Positions 1 to 9,031 of a stretch of DNA of 64,000 nucleotides are shown piece after piece. The stretch is from Agromyces humatus. GTDB lineage: Bacteria; Actinomycetota; Actinomycetes; Actinomycetales; Microbacteriaceae. Under the pieces are notes generated by a model. It did not search any database and was not told the origin of the DNA. It was given only the letters and a program-made list of their open reading frames with translations. The stretch lies in NCBI RefSeq assembly GCF_021228295.1, contig NZ_JAJQPD010000014.1, positions 28,220-92,219 of the forward strand, read 5' to 3'. The first letter of the stretch is position 1; each line of letters begins with the position of its first letter. Made by a program: the position numbers and the translations under genes.

Positions 1-502
1 CGGGGCTCTGTCCGAGCAGCACAGCCCAGTCCTTCACCGTGAAGCTCGAGGTGTCACCGCCGACGAGCGCGGTGGCATCCTGGTCGAGAGTCGACGTCTC
101 GCTGTTGATGCTGCGCTGAGCCGCGGCCGCCGAAGTCAGCGTCGCCGGCGGGAGAACGAGGAGCGCCAGGCTCGCTCCCACGATGATCGCTGCTGCGAGC
201 GCGGCACGAATCGTGCCCGACCCCACAGAGCGTGGGGCCGTGGGGTCGTGCTCGTGCAGGTGGACGGCGGGGCCGGGCTGCGAAGCATCCGACGCGACTT
301 GATGATCGTCTTCGAGAGGGGTGAGCGCGAATGCGGCGATCACGAGCACGGCACCGATGAGCGCCATGACGATCGCGAACCACGACGTGCCGGGGTGGAT
401 GTAGAGGCTGAGCTGGTCGGTCAGCGCCAGCCACACCGTGGCGACGATGCCGATGAGGGCGAGGACGATACCCTGCCACCGTGCGATGAGTCGTCTAAGC
501 AA
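1..502 (-). CDS. TIGR03943-family putative permease subunit, N-terminal part (cut by window edge)
   Basis: About 167 codons are visible and the frame is still open at base 1, so the C-terminus is missing. The start is a TTG at 502. It overlaps the stop of the DUF318 permease by 8 nt, and a TGA just upstream in this frame excludes an earlier start. Hydrophobic stretches lie at roughly residues 9-25, 38-58 and 112-130, separated by a His-containing loop (VHLHEHD). Small proteins of this family are typically encoded directly after a pfam03773 permease and are thought to form a two-component membrane system with it, which is the arrangement here. The substrate is unproven. The family assignment rests on topology and on the partner gene; the exact start is less certain than the frame. 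Confidence 0.72.
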   Translation of the reverse strand, partial: MLRRLIARWQGIVLALIGIVATVWLALTDQLSLYIHPGTSWFAIVMALIGAVLVIAAFALTPLEDDHQVASDASQPGPAVHLHEHDPTAPRSVGSGTIRAALAAAIIVGASLALLVLPPATLTSAAAAQRSINSETSTLDQDATALVGGDTSSFTVKDWAVLLGQSP

Positions 503-1529
503 GGGCGTTCACCGCCAACCCGAGGGCGGCGCTCGCGAGACCGACGATGACCGTGAGCTGCACGAGTGTCTTGGCGGTGAAGGTCGTGCGCATGAGCGCG
601 AGCATCTTCACGTCGATCATCGGCCCGAACACGAGGAAGGCCACGATCGCGCCCGGCATGAAGGTCGACCCGAACGCGAGGATGAAGAAGGCGTCGACGT
701 TCGAGCAGATCGCGACCACGAACGCGAGCGCCATGAGCGCGAACACCGAGAGCACGGGGTTCTGGCCGAGCGTGACGAGCACGTCGCGGGAGACGGCGAC
801 TTGGATGAGGCCCGCGACGGCCGAGCCGACGAACAGCGCGGGCAGCATGGCGGAAGTCTCCTTGTCGAACATGGCGACGCTCCGCCGGGTGCGCGAGGCC
901 CGCACCTCGTCGTGGGCGTGCGCGCAGCTCGCCTGGAATTTCGGGGTGAGGAGGCTCATCGGGCTGGGGTGCCGGCTGTAGATCCAGCCGATGAGGTTCG
1001 CGATCACGAAGCCGCCGAGGATGCGGGAGACGAGGATGCCGTCGGACCAGCCGAACGCCTGGTAGGTCGTGATGATCGTGACCGGGTTCAGGATCGGCGC
1101 GGCGAGGAGGAACGTCATCGACTCACCCACCGTGAGCCCGCGGAGGATGAGGCCGCGGGCGAGCGGCACGTTTCCGCATTCGCAGACGGGCAGCAGCACA
1201 CCAAGCAGGGAGACGGTCACACGTCGGGCCACCCGGTTCCGTGGCAGGTGCCGGAGGAGGAAGCCGTCGGGCAGCCACACCTGCACACCGATCGAGAGCA
1301 GGATGCCGAGGAACACGAACGGCAGGCTCTCGATGACGACGCTGATCGAGAGGGTGAAGAAGTCCTGCACCGAGTTCGAGAGCACATCGCCGACCGCTTC
1401 GGGCGCGAGCACTCGGATCGCGACGAACAACAGTACGAGCGCGACGCCGAGCGAGAGGCCGACGGCAGCTCGCGGGCGGGTGGAGGGTTTGGGTGGCGCA
1501 GGTCGCAGCGGAGCTGGGGGCGGGCTCAT
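495..1529 (-). CDS. DUF318 (pfam03773) permease
   Basis: A 344-residue polytopic membrane protein of the YraQ/YcgR-like predicted permease family. The signature CECGNVPLARGL, with two Cys close together, lies about 110 residues in; a second-half repeat carries ICSNVDAF. About eight hydrophobic segments occur in two homologous halves, as expected for this family. The ATG at 1529 is chosen because GGAG lies 8 nt upstream; the frame continues to 1616 but that stretch (YVYPGDHAYAQ) looks non-coding. It is translationally coupled to the downstream TIGR03943 gene. Family members are suspected metal or metalloid permeases. Here the pair follows a Fur-box-controlled metallophore operon in the same orientation, with 90 bp between them, which makes a metal role attractive but only inferred. 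Confidence 0.88.
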   Translation of the reverse strand: MSPPPAPLRPAPPKPSTRPRAAVGLSLGVALVLLFVAIRVLAPEAVGDVLSNSVQDFFTLSISVVIESLPFVFLGILLSIGVQVWLPDGFLLRHLPRNRVARRVTVSLLGVLLPVCECGNVPLARGLILRGLTVGESMTFLLAAPILNPVTIITTYQAFGWSDGILVSRILGGFVIANLIGWIYSRHPSPMSLLTPKFQASCAHAHDEVRASRTRRSVAMFDKETSAMLPALFVGSAVAGLIQVAVSRDVLVTLGQNPVLSVFALMALAFVVAICSNVDAFFILAFGSTFMPGAIVAFLVFGPMIDVKMLALMRTTFTAKTLVQLTVIVGLASAALGLAVNALA

Positions 1530-1619
1530 GGTCTCCAGCGTAGGTCGCAGCCTTGGGGGTATCTGCGCGTATGCGTGGTCACCTGGGTACACATATGGGG
1601 GAGGTGAGAGAGACACGCG

Positions 1620-3299
1620 CTATCCGAAGCTCCGCAGTTCGGCACTGGGAGCCGAACGCACGCTTCCCGAGGCGAGCTCGATGACGCGGTCGCACGCTGC
1701 GATGGTGGCCGGACGGTGGGCGACGACGAGTGTCGCCCGGGTGCTGGACGCACGGAGAAAGTCAGTGATCGCGGCATCGGCATCGGGATCGAGTGCAGCG
1801 GTTGCTTCGTCGAGGATCAGGACGACTGGGTCGACGACGAGCGCTCTCGCGATCGCGACGCGGGCCCGCTGGCCTCCGGACAAGCCGGCGCCACGCTCCC
1901 CTACCGGCGTCTCGAGACCGTGGGGCAATCCTGCGCCGTCGGCGAGGAGTCCGGTGTGCGCGGCCGCCTGTTCGAGTTGTTCGGTCGACGCACCGGGGTT
2001 GCCGAGTCGCAGGTTGCCTGCGATGGTGCCGCTCAGTAGGGGAGCCTCCTGCGGCACGGTGCTCACGAGTCGGCGCAAGCGATGATCGGGCAGTGAGGCC
2101 AGATCGTAGCCCTCGACGAGGACAGCGCCGGTGTCCGGGTCCCAGAGTCGCAGGGCGAGTCGAGCGCAGGTGGTCTTGCCCGCGCCGGTCGACCCGACGA
2201 GGGCGACGGTCTCACCGGGCCGCACAGTGAATGATACGGATTCGAGCACCGGTGGTCGGTCCGGGTCGTACCGGAAGCCTACGCCGCGAAACTCCAGTCC
2301 GGCACCGCGGTGCGGTGATGGATGGGCGGTGGTCGTGGCAGTGGCGGGTGCCACCGACGGGGATCGGTCGAGGACTTCGAAGATCCGTCGGCTCGACTCC
2401 CGCAGTGCCCCGGCGTTTCGGAGCAGGTCGGAGATCTGCGCAGCCGGGATGAGCGCCGCCGTTGAGATCGTGAATGCGAGTGGGGTGAGCGCCGGGGGCA
2501 GTGTGTCGATCCGCGCCATGACGACCGTGATGGCGCCCAACGCGGCGAGAGCGAACAGGGTGTCCGAAGCGGCCCGTTCGAGCCCGATGCGTGACGCGAC
2601 CCGGGATTGCGCGACCGCCATGGCCGTCGAATGCGCGGCCAATTGCGCGCGGCGCCGGCCGAGTGCGCCCGCATTGCGCAGCTCGCGCATGCCTTGGATG
2701 GTGTCGATGACCTCGGAGCGCAGCGCAGCACTGCGTGTCGTGAGCTCCGCGGCTTGCCGGTCGGAGGCCCGAGCTGTCAGGAACGGCACGGCCACACCGG
2801 CAACGAGTAGCGGCAGCCAGACGAGCAACAGCCATGGCGACACCAGGAGCGAGGTCACCGCCATCACGGCGAGCATGAATACCGCGGAGAGCGATTGGGC
2901 CACTGTGTGGGCGTAGAGCCATTCGAGCGTGTCGACGTCGGCGAGGGCGACGGCGGCCAGGTCGCCGCTGTGCCGCGGGTCGCGTCGGTCGGGAAGGCTT
3001 TCGCGGAGTGCGGCGAAGACGCGGTCGCGCAGCACTCCGATGAGCCCGTACGCCAGGTCGTGGGAGATCCACGACTCGCGCCAGGTCGCAAGCGAGATGA
3101 GTATTCCCGCGCCGGCAAGCACGGCGCCCGAGCCGAGGAGCGATGTGGGCTGGCCTGACAGGATGCGGCCGATGAGGAGGGAGAGACCGATCGCGACTCC
3201 GAGTACCCCGAGTTGTACGACGACGTTGCAGGCGAGGGTCTCGAGGAACAGCCGTGGCCGGGTGGCGATGAAGGGAAGCAGCCGGCGGATTGCGGTCAT
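1620..3299 (-). CDS. ABC exporter-fold half-transporter, CydC-like (membrane + ATPase)
   Basis: A 559-residue fusion of a six-helix ABC membrane domain (about residues 10-310) and a nucleotide-binding domain. The latter has a Walker A (VGSTGAGKTT), the ABC signature LSGGQRARVAIARAL and Walker B (VLILDEATAALD). The ATG at 3299 overlaps the TGA of the CydD-like gene (ATGA), so translation is coupled and a heterodimer is expected. The closest recognisable families are CydC and the YbtPQ/IrtAB proteins, exporter-fold transporters that import metallophores. No cydAB genes are nearby, and the pair closes an operon with a FecCD-type importer. A metallophore-related role is therefore more plausible than cytochrome bd assembly, but this is inference from context. 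Confidence 0.88.
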   Translation of the reverse strand: MTAIRRLLPFIATRPRLFLETLACNVVVQLGVLGVAIGLSLLIGRILSGQPTSLLGSGAVLAGAGILISLATWRESWISHDLAYGLIGVLRDRVFAALRESLPDRRDPRHSGDLAAVALADVDTLEWLYAHTVAQSLSAVFMLAVMAVTSLLVSPWLLLVWLPLLVAGVAVPFLTARASDRQAAELTTRSAALRSEVIDTIQGMRELRNAGALGRRRAQLAAHSTAMAVAQSRVASRIGLERAASDTLFALAALGAITVVMARIDTLPPALTPLAFTISTAALIPAAQISDLLRNAGALRESSRRIFEVLDRSPSVAPATATTTAHPSPHRGAGLEFRGVGFRYDPDRPPVLESVSFTVRPGETVALVGSTGAGKTTCARLALRLWDPDTGAVLVEGYDLASLPDHRLRRLVSTVPQEAPLLSGTIAGNLRLGNPGASTEQLEQAAAHTGLLADGAGLPHGLETPVGERGAGLSGGQRARVAIARALVVDPVVLILDEATAALDPDADAAITDFLRASSTRATLVVAHRPATIAACDRVIELASGSVRSAPSAELRSFG

Positions 3300-4999
3300 C
3301 CTCGGGCTCCGAGGTCGACCGACGCCTCGATCGATTCGGTGCTGACGGGGAGCGGTTCCGGTGACACCCTCCCATCGCGCATGCGGATGATATTCCCGGC
3401 GCCGCGCGCGGCTGACTCGCGATGTGCGATGACGATGCGCGTGCATCCCTTGGTCATGCGCTCGATACCTTCGAGCACTCGGTGTTCGGTGCTGATGTCA
3501 AGTCCCGACGTGGCTTCGTCGAGCACGAGCACCGACGGCTGGGCGAGGAGGGCGCGCGCGATCGCAAGTCGTTGCCGCTGCCCGCCGGAGAGACCGGCGC
3601 CGCCCTCACGAAGCCGGGTGTCGTACCCCTCGGGGAGCGTCTCGATGAACCGGTCGATGTCGGCCGCCGCGGCGGCGTCCCGGATCTCGGCATCCGACGC
3701 ATCCGGCCGGTGCAGGGCGATGTTGTCTCGCACGGAGGCGGCGAACAGGTAGGTGTCCTGTGGCACCACGACGATGCTCTGGTGCAATGCCGCGAGGGTG
3801 TACTCCCGCGCATCGTGACCGTCGATGTCGATGACGCCGCGGTCGGGGTCGAACTCGCGCAGGAGCAAGCGGGCGAGAGTACTCTTCCCCGATCCCGACG
3901 GGCCGACGATCGCGGTTGTCGATCCGGGCGCGAACCTGAGGTCGATGGCGTGCACCCCATTCCCGTTGTCTGGGTAGGTGAAGTGCACGTCGCGGAACGC
4001 CAGGCTCGCTCCGCGTGCAGCGGGGCGGTCGTCTTTCCCGTTGTCACGCACGACGGGAGTGGCGTTGAGGAGCTCGTCGATGCCGTCTACTGCGGTGAGG
4101 CCGAGGTAGCCTGCGTGCCAGTGTCCCGAGAGTTCGGTGAGGGGTCGGAAGCACTCGCGGGTGAGCAGGAGCACCGCGATGACCGCTGCGGCGTCGATGG
4201 AGCCGCCGGTGAAGGTGAGGAGTGCGACGACGACGGTTGAGACGGTGCCGACGTGTGCGGCGAACGCGCTGATGCCGCTCTCGACGAGAGAGACTCGCAA
4301 CTGCGCCATCGTTTGTGCGTGGAGCTCTTCGGATCGGCGGGTGAGCTGCTCACCGACGCGCGCGCCGGCTCCGAAGGCACGCAGCAGCGGAATCGACTGG
4401 GTGGCTTCGAGATAGTCGGACGAGAGACGATCGTAGCGTTGCCACCGGCCGCGGCCGTTCGCGAGGAGGCGTGCATCCCAGAATCGCGGCGCGATGACGG
4501 CGACGGCGGCCGATGCTGCGAGCACGGCTCCCGCGGCTGGTGCCTGCTTCGCGACCAGGATGACGATCGTCGCTGGCACGATCGCGACGACGGCGAGCTG
4601 CGGCAAGTACTTGGCGTAGTAGGCGTCGAGTCCCTCGACGCCATCGACGATCGCCGCTGTCGCCCCGCCGGCTCGGGAGCTCAGCGGGTGCGATGGCCCG
4701 AGGGCCGACAGCTGCGAGAGGAGGCGGTCACGGAGACGTGCGCGAATCGCGATTCCGCAGCGGGCGGTCACGACCTCGCGCACCCAGAGGACCGCCGCCC
4801 GTGCCGCGGTGGTCGCGAGCAGCCAGGGGAGTGCGGCGGGCACGTGGTCGACCTCCCCTGCGATGAGCGCGGCGAGGATCGCCGCCACCTGCAGCGCGAA
4901 CAGCACGTGCGCGAGTGTCGCGATGAGTGTCGCCGACGCGACGAGCGCGATTGCCCCGGGCACCGCACCGGCGAGCTGCAGGAGGCGGCGATGGATCAT
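3296..4999 (-). CDS. ABC exporter-fold half-transporter, CydD-like (membrane + ATPase)
   Basis: A 567-residue protein with N-terminal membrane helices and the CydD-type motif GVEGLDAYYAKYLPQ near residue 115. Its C-terminal ATPase carries VGPSGSGKSTLARLLL, LSGGQRQRLAIARALL and VLVLDEATSGLD. The ATG at 4999 lies in an ATGA overlap with the stop of the binding-lipoprotein gene, and its own stop overlaps the CydC-like start. The reading frame extends upstream to 5539 but only antisense to the lipoprotein gene. CydDC in E. coli exports glutathione and cysteine; related YbtPQ/IrtAB pairs import loaded siderophores. Operon context (permease, ATPase, binding protein upstream) favours metal or metallophore handling. 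Confidence 0.88.
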   Translation of the reverse strand: MIHRRLLQLAGAVPGAIALVASATLIATLAHVLFALQVAAILAALIAGEVDHVPAALPWLLATTAARAAVLWVREVVTARCGIAIRARLRDRLLSQLSALGPSHPLSSRAGGATAAIVDGVEGLDAYYAKYLPQLAVVAIVPATIVILVAKQAPAAGAVLAASAAVAVIAPRFWDARLLANGRGRWQRYDRLSSDYLEATQSIPLLRAFGAGARVGEQLTRRSEELHAQTMAQLRVSLVESGISAFAAHVGTVSTVVVALLTFTGGSIDAAAVIAVLLLTRECFRPLTELSGHWHAGYLGLTAVDGIDELLNATPVVRDNGKDDRPAARGASLAFRDVHFTYPDNGNGVHAIDLRFAPGSTTAIVGPSGSGKSTLARLLLREFDPDRGVIDIDGHDAREYTLAALHQSIVVVPQDTYLFAASVRDNIALHRPDASDAEIRDAAAAADIDRFIETLPEGYDTRLREGGAGLSGGQRQRLAIARALLAQPSVLVLDEATSGLDISTEHRVLEGIERMTKGCTRIVIAHRESAARGAGNIIRMRDGRVSPEPLPVSTESIEASVDLGARG

Positions 5000-6027
5000 C
5001 CGGCGAACGCCTCCGGGTAGAGCTGCTCGGCGATCTGGCGCACCACCGACACATTGCCGAGCGTGCCGGGGAACGTGTCGGCGGGCGAGATCGCGATGAG
5101 CCGGTCGTTGGCGACAGCCGGGAGGTCGGGGAACGTGGTCGTCAGGTACGTGCGAGCGGCCTGTTCCTGTGCGGGATTTCTTGCGGCGAAAACGACCGCG
5201 TCCGGTGCCGCGGCCGCAAGGGACTCGGGACTGATCTGCGCGGCGAAGAAGTCCGAGAACGCGGCATCCTGCGGGCCGAAGACATTGTCGGCCCCGGCGA
5301 GCCGGAGGATGTCGTACTCGATACCGGCGCCGATCGCCGACAACGAGGTGCCCTCGATGTAGACCTGCGCGACCTTCGGCTTGTCGAGTCCATCGAGCGC
5401 CGCTGCGACCTCGGCGAGCTCCGCTTCGGCAGTGTCGATCATCTTGCCCGCCTCGTCCTCCACTTGGAAGATCCGGCCGAGGTTCTCGAGGTCGACGAAG
5501 AGGTCGTCGACGGTTCCCTCCATGCGCCGGTCGAAGCATCCGCCGGTCGCCACGTACGCCGCAGTGCCGGCCTCCTCGAGCTGCTCGATGCTGGCGAAAC
5601 CTTGCTCGGCGGTGAACTCGTAGGTGGTGGGCGAGTAGACGAAATCGGGTCCGACCGCGAGCAGGTCCTCACGAGCCGGCGGCTGGGCGTCGCTGAGCAC
5701 GGGGATGTCTGCAGCAACACCCGCGATGTCTGCAGGAAGAGCGGTCGTGTCGACTTGGGCCTGCCCGACGATCCGATCCGCGAGGCCGAGGCGAAGGAGC
5801 AACTCGGTCTGGGACGGGCTCATGCCGACGACCGCGTCCGGGACACCGCTGATCGTGACCTCGCGGCCGCAGTTCTCGATCGTGAGCTGCTGTTGGTCGG
5901 CAGCCGCCGCGCCGTCCGAGCCTCCTGACACGCCGGTACCGCAACCGGTGAGGAGGACCAGGGCCGCTGCGGAGGCGACGGCTGACGTCGCTCGGATGCC
6001 GGCACTGCGCCGGGGATTTGCATTCAT
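4996..6027 (-). CDS. Metallophore ABC transporter substrate-binding lipoprotein (FepB/FhuD-like)
   Basis: A 343-residue lipoprotein. The N-terminal signal peptide has a typical lipobox (LLTGC), giving an acylated Cys at about residue 27. The mature part has the two-lobe helical-backbone layout of Fe3+-siderophore/cobalamin binding proteins: VVGMSPSQTELLLRLGLADRIVGQ early, then VYIEGTSLSAIGAGIEYDILRLAGA and a C-terminal FPDLPAVANDRLIAI segment. The ATG at 6027 begins 58 bp after the ATPase stop, and its stop overlaps the next ABC gene. It is unusual in being encoded third rather than first. The ligand (ferric siderophore, another metallophore, haem or cobalamin) cannot be read from sequence. 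Confidence 0.9.
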   Translation of the reverse strand: MNANPRRSAGIRATSAVASAAALVLLTGCGTGVSGGSDGAAAADQQQLTIENCGREVTISGVPDAVVGMSPSQTELLLRLGLADRIVGQAQVDTTALPADIAGVAADIPVLSDAQPPAREDLLAVGPDFVYSPTTYEFTAEQGFASIEQLEEAGTAAYVATGGCFDRRMEGTVDDLFVDLENLGRIFQVEDEAGKMIDTAEAELAEVAAALDGLDKPKVAQVYIEGTSLSAIGAGIEYDILRLAGADNVFGPQDAAFSDFFAAQISPESLAAAAPDAVVFAARNPAQEQAARTYLTTTFPDLPAVANDRLIAISPADTFPGTLGNVSVVRQIAEQLYPEAFAG

Positions 6028-6085
6028 CGTGTGATCTCCAGGTGATTGGTGAACAGGGTCAGTGTGGTCGGGTGCAGGCAGCCGA

Positions 6086-6901
6086 TCAGCCGGTAGGGCG
6101 GTGTCCACTGCGGCGTGGCAGGGGCGTCACGATGTCGTCGAGGTGCCCGAAGGCCAGCACGGCACGGTCGGCGGCCGGGTCGGGCAGGTATCGCGCGTCG
6201 ACGGCGAAGATTTCACGCACCAGGTCGGGAGTGAGCACATCGTCGGGTGGGCCGAACGCGACGAGCCGGCCGTCGTTCAGTACCGCGACCTCATCGCAGT
6301 GTGCACTGGCGAGATTGAGATCGTGCAGGGCCGCGATCACGGTGCAGTCCAGCGTGCCGACGATGCGCATGAGCTCGAGTTGGTGCGCGATGTCGAGGTG
6401 GTTCGTCGGCTCGTCGAGCACGAGCACCGGGCCCCCCTGCGCGAGCGCCCGGGCGAGCATGACGCGCTGCTTCTGGCCACCCGAGAGCTCGCCCACCATG
6501 CGGTCGACGAGGTCGAGCGAACCGACTCGCCGAAGCGCATCGTGCGCGATGCGCAGGTCGACGGCCGTGTCACGTCCGAACGACCCGTGGTACGGGGCAC
6601 GCCCGAGCAACACCACTTCGAGGACCGTCAGATCGAACTCGCTCGACGTCTCCTGCAGCATCACCGACACCGTGCGGGCGAGCTCTCGGCGACGCATCCG
6701 AAGCACGTCCGCCTCGTCGAGCCGCACCTGTCCGCCGGCCGGCGTGCGCACCCGGTAGAGCGTGCGCAGGAGCGTGGACTTTCCGCTCCCGTTCGGTCCG
6801 AGCAGCCCGACGAAATGACCGGATTCCACCGAGAGGCTCACGCGGTGGAGGACTTCCCTGCCGCCCAGCTCGACGCTCACCGCGTCGAAATCGACCCTCA
6901 T
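6086..6901 (-). CDS. FecE/FepC-like ABC ATPase for metallophore uptake
   Basis: A 271-residue ABC ATPase. It has Walker A LLGPNGSGKSTLLRTLY, Q-loop LQETSSEFDLTV, signature ELSGGQKQRVMLARAL, Walker B VLVLDEPTNHLD and an H-loop histidine in ALHDLNLA. The DEPTNHLD form and overall length are those of the FecE/BtuD/FhuC importers. The ATG at 6901 sits in an ATGA overlap with the stop of the FecCD permease, so the two are translationally coupled. It powers import through the neighbouring permease with substrate delivered by the lipoprotein encoded 58 bp downstream. Confidence 0.93.
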   Translation of the reverse strand: MRVDFDAVSVELGGREVLHRVSLSVESGHFVGLLGPNGSGKSTLLRTLYRVRTPAGGQVRLDEADVLRMRRRELARTVSVMLQETSSEFDLTVLEVVLLGRAPYHGSFGRDTAVDLRIAHDALRRVGSLDLVDRMVGELSGGQKQRVMLARALAQGGPVLVLDEPTNHLDIAHQLELMRIVGTLDCTVIAALHDLNLASAHCDEVAVLNDGRLVAFGPPDDVLTPDLVREIFAVDARYLPDPAADRAVLAFGHLDDIVTPLPRRSGHRPTG

Positions 6902-8070
6902 CGGTCGAAGCCCGCGCGCGAGGCCGCACCGCGCCGCATCAGCCACAGAAAGAAGGGCGCGCCCACGAATGCAGTGAGGATGCCGAGCGGGATCTCCGTC
7001 GGCGCGGCCACCGTGCGGGCGAGCAGGTCGGCGATCATGAGGAAGACGGCACCGCCGAGCACGGTCACCGGGAGCATCCGTCGATGATCGGACCCGACCA
7101 GGATTCGAGCGACGTGTGGAATGACGAGACCGACGAACCCGATGCCACCGCTCACCGAGACGATGGCGCCGGTGAGGAGTGACGCGACGACGAGGAGTAG
7201 CGCTCGAAGCCGATTCACCTGAACGCCAAGCGCGGTGGCGGACTCGTCGCCGGTGAGCAGCGCGTTCATCGAGCGCGCCTGCGTGCCGACGATCAGGCAC
7301 GCGAGGAGTATGGCCAAGGCCGGGGGCAGGAGGCTCGCCATCGTCGCGGCCGAAACGCTGCCGAGCAGGAAGAACACGACACTCACGACGTTCTGTGCGT
7401 CAGTGGTGATCGTCAGGTAGCTCGTGATGGCGCTGAACAGCGTTCCGAGCGCCACGCCCGCGAGGATCATCCGTGTCGGCGGGAGCCGGCCACCCTGCTG
7501 CGCCAGCACGGCGACCAGCGCGCTCGCGAGGAGCGCCCCGACGAAGGCGGCGCCGCTCAGCGGCAGACCTGCGACTGCGGCCGACCCGAGGACGATGACG
7601 AGCACAGCCCCTACGCTCGCGCCTGACGAGACACCGAGGATGTACGGATCGGCCAGCGGATTTCGTACCACGACCTGCATGATGGCTCCCGCGAGGGCAA
7701 GGCCGGCGCCCGCGAGCCCGGCGAGGATCGCTCGCGGGAGCCGGAACTGCCAGACCGCTTGGTCTTGCAGGACCGTCAGGCTGCCGTCGGACATCCACGG
7801 TGCGTTCGGCAGGAGGTGGCCGAGTGTGATGCGGGCGGCATCGAGGACCCCCACCTCAACCGTGCCGACGGCGCCCGAAACCACGATGAGGGCGGCGAGA
7901 GCAATGCCGAGCGCGACGCTCAGGATCACGACCGACGGTCGCCCGATTCGTCCCGGTCCCCGTGCTCGACGAGGCAGAGCTGCGCCGGCGGGACGACGGG
8001 CGGGAGCCGTGGCCGGCCTCGCCTGCCCGACGGGTGTGCCGGCGCGCTCCAATGGAGGATTCGTTTCCAC
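6898..8070 (-). CDS. FecCD/BtuC-family metallophore permease
   Basis: A 390-residue inner-membrane permease with about nine to ten helices and the family motifs LPRAILAGLAGAGLALAGA, NPLADPYILGVSSGAS and a C-terminal PTEIPLGILTAFVGAPFFLWLM. A roughly 45-residue Arg/Pro-rich cytoplasmic N-terminus precedes the first helix, longer than usual. The start is GTG at 8070 with GAGAGG a few bases upstream. It is the first gene of a five-gene operon running to 1620 and is preceded by the Fur-type box at 8106-8120. A single permease gene implies a homodimeric channel, as in BtuCD. Confidence 0.93.
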   Translation of the reverse strand: METNPPLERAGTPVGQARPATAPARRPAGAALPRRARGPGRIGRPSVVILSVALGIALAALIVVSGAVGTVEVGVLDAARITLGHLLPNAPWMSDGSLTVLQDQAVWQFRLPRAILAGLAGAGLALAGAIMQVVVRNPLADPYILGVSSGASVGAVLVIVLGSAAVAGLPLSGAAFVGALLASALVAVLAQQGGRLPPTRMILAGVALGTLFSAITSYLTITTDAQNVVSVVFFLLGSVSAATMASLLPPALAILLACLIVGTQARSMNALLTGDESATALGVQVNRLRALLLVVASLLTGAIVSVSGGIGFVGLVIPHVARILVGSDHRRMLPVTVLGGAVFLMIADLLARTVAAPTEIPLGILTAFVGAPFFLWLMRRGAASRAGFDR

Positions 8071-8105
8071 TCTGGCCTCTCAGATGTCGGACTCGCGAAG
8101 CTTAT

Positions 8106-8120
8106 CGATAATGGTTATCA
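8106..8120 (-). promoter_or_regulatory. Fur-family (Fur/Zur-type) operator of the metallophore operon
   Basis: CGATAATGGTTATCA contains the perfect inverted repeat GATAA-N3-TTATC. It matches the classical 7-1-7 Fur box TGATAATNATTATCA at 12 of 14 defined positions. It lies 36-50 bp upstream of the GTG of the FecCD gene, where a repressor would cover the promoter. It does not resemble the DtxR/IdeR iron box (TTAGGTTAG-type) usual in actinobacteria, so a zinc-type Fur homologue (Zur) is a serious alternative to iron control. Confidence 0.7.
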
Positions 8121-8371
8121 AACTCAAAAAGGTCCGGATCGGCCTGCGTGTTCGCCGGGGGTCTTCTCGTTCACCCGAGACCGCCGCGGGTCGGCTCGTT
8201 GCCGCTCGATGCCCCTCGTAAGCTGCGAGTTTCGTCTATGCCCTGACACTCGGCCGTCTGTCAGCGTAAGTTTGCGTTATATCGCGTGTTCGACCTGGGT
8301 GGCGCGACGACCGTGCTCGATGCAGTAGGGCACCTCGGGAGCGCTTCTCGGAATGTGGAGAGGTGGTCGTC

Positions 8372-9031
8372 GTGGACGTCCTCATCTGGGTGCTCGTCTC
8401 GCTGCTGGCCATGGTCGCCATCTCGATCACGACGGTGGTGCTCGTCATCCGGGCGCTCGTGAAGCGCGCGCGCCGGAATCGCGCGCTCGCCGGTGCGGCG
8501 CTGCGCACCCGCGCCCAGTTCAGCTCGGGGCCGCGCAGGCAGGTGCTCAGGCTGCGAATCAGACTCGACGAGATCCTTGCCAGCGGGCGGGCGGCGGCCG
8601 ACCTCGCCGCCCGCGGTGATGGACCACGCGGTGACCTTCCGAAGCTCTTCCGGCGCATCGAGCACGAGGGTGCCGCCCTCGAGCTTCAGCTGCGCCTGAT
8701 GGAGAGCGAGATCGACACCGCCGTGCTGACCGCGGGTCTCGCAGCCGCCGGCCACCGCGTCGAGCAGGTCGCCGGCCTGGTTCGCCGCCTCCGCTCGGCC
8801 GTCGCTTCGGGCCTCGAAGGCCTCACCGACGACACCCTCGCCGCACTGCGCTCCGATATCGACCGCGAAGTCGTCGCGCTGCGCGCCGGCGTCGACGAGT
8901 TGCGCACCCTGAATCAACGCGATCAACCCGCCGCACCGACCGGCATCACCCAACCGACGACCATCAGCCGACCGACCGGCATCAGCCAACCGACCGCCTC
9001 AACCGCACGAGACAAGGAGCCCCGATCATGA
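8372..9031 (+). CDS. Membrane-anchored coiled-coil protein coupled to PspA
   Basis: A protein of about 219 residues with a single N-terminal helix (IWVLVSLLAMVAISITTVVLVI), a basic stop-transfer patch (VKRARRNR) and then long amphipathic helices rich in Leu, Arg and Glu. The tail of about 35 residues has a repeated (PT)GI(T/S)QPT pattern. The GTG at 8372 is preferred over the in-frame GTG at 8363 because GGAGAGG at 8357-8363 gives correct spacing only for 8372. Its stop overlaps the pspA ATG (ATGA), so the two proteins are probably made in equal amounts. It resembles no classical PspB or PspC. A membrane anchor or partner for PspA is an inference from coupling and topology. Confidence 0.8.
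   Translation: MDVLIWVLVSLLAMVAISITTVVLVIRALVKRARRNRALAGAALRTRAQFSSGPRRQVLRLRIRLDEILASGRAAADLAARGDGPRGDLPKLFRRIEHEGAALELQLRLMESEIDTAVLTAGLAAAGHRVEQVAGLVRRLRSAVASGLEGLTDDTLAALRSDIDREVVALRAGVDELRTLNQRDQPAAPTGITQPTTISRPTGISQPTASTARDKEPRS

Noticed and set aside
438..1607. Long plus-strand frame opposite the DUF318 permease
   Set aside because: Its product is an Arg/Glu/Asp/His-rich string with no family features. It is the antisense shadow of a clear permease and arises from GC-rich codons on the other strand.
1620..4999. Calling the ABC pair cydD and cydC outright
   Set aside because: The family resemblance is real, but no cytochrome bd genes are adjacent and the operon is a metal/metallophore importer, so gene symbols would overstate the function.
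8106..8120. DtxR/IdeR iron box
   Set aside because: The site lacks the TTAGGTTAG-type arms and fits the Fur-family GATAAT pattern instead.
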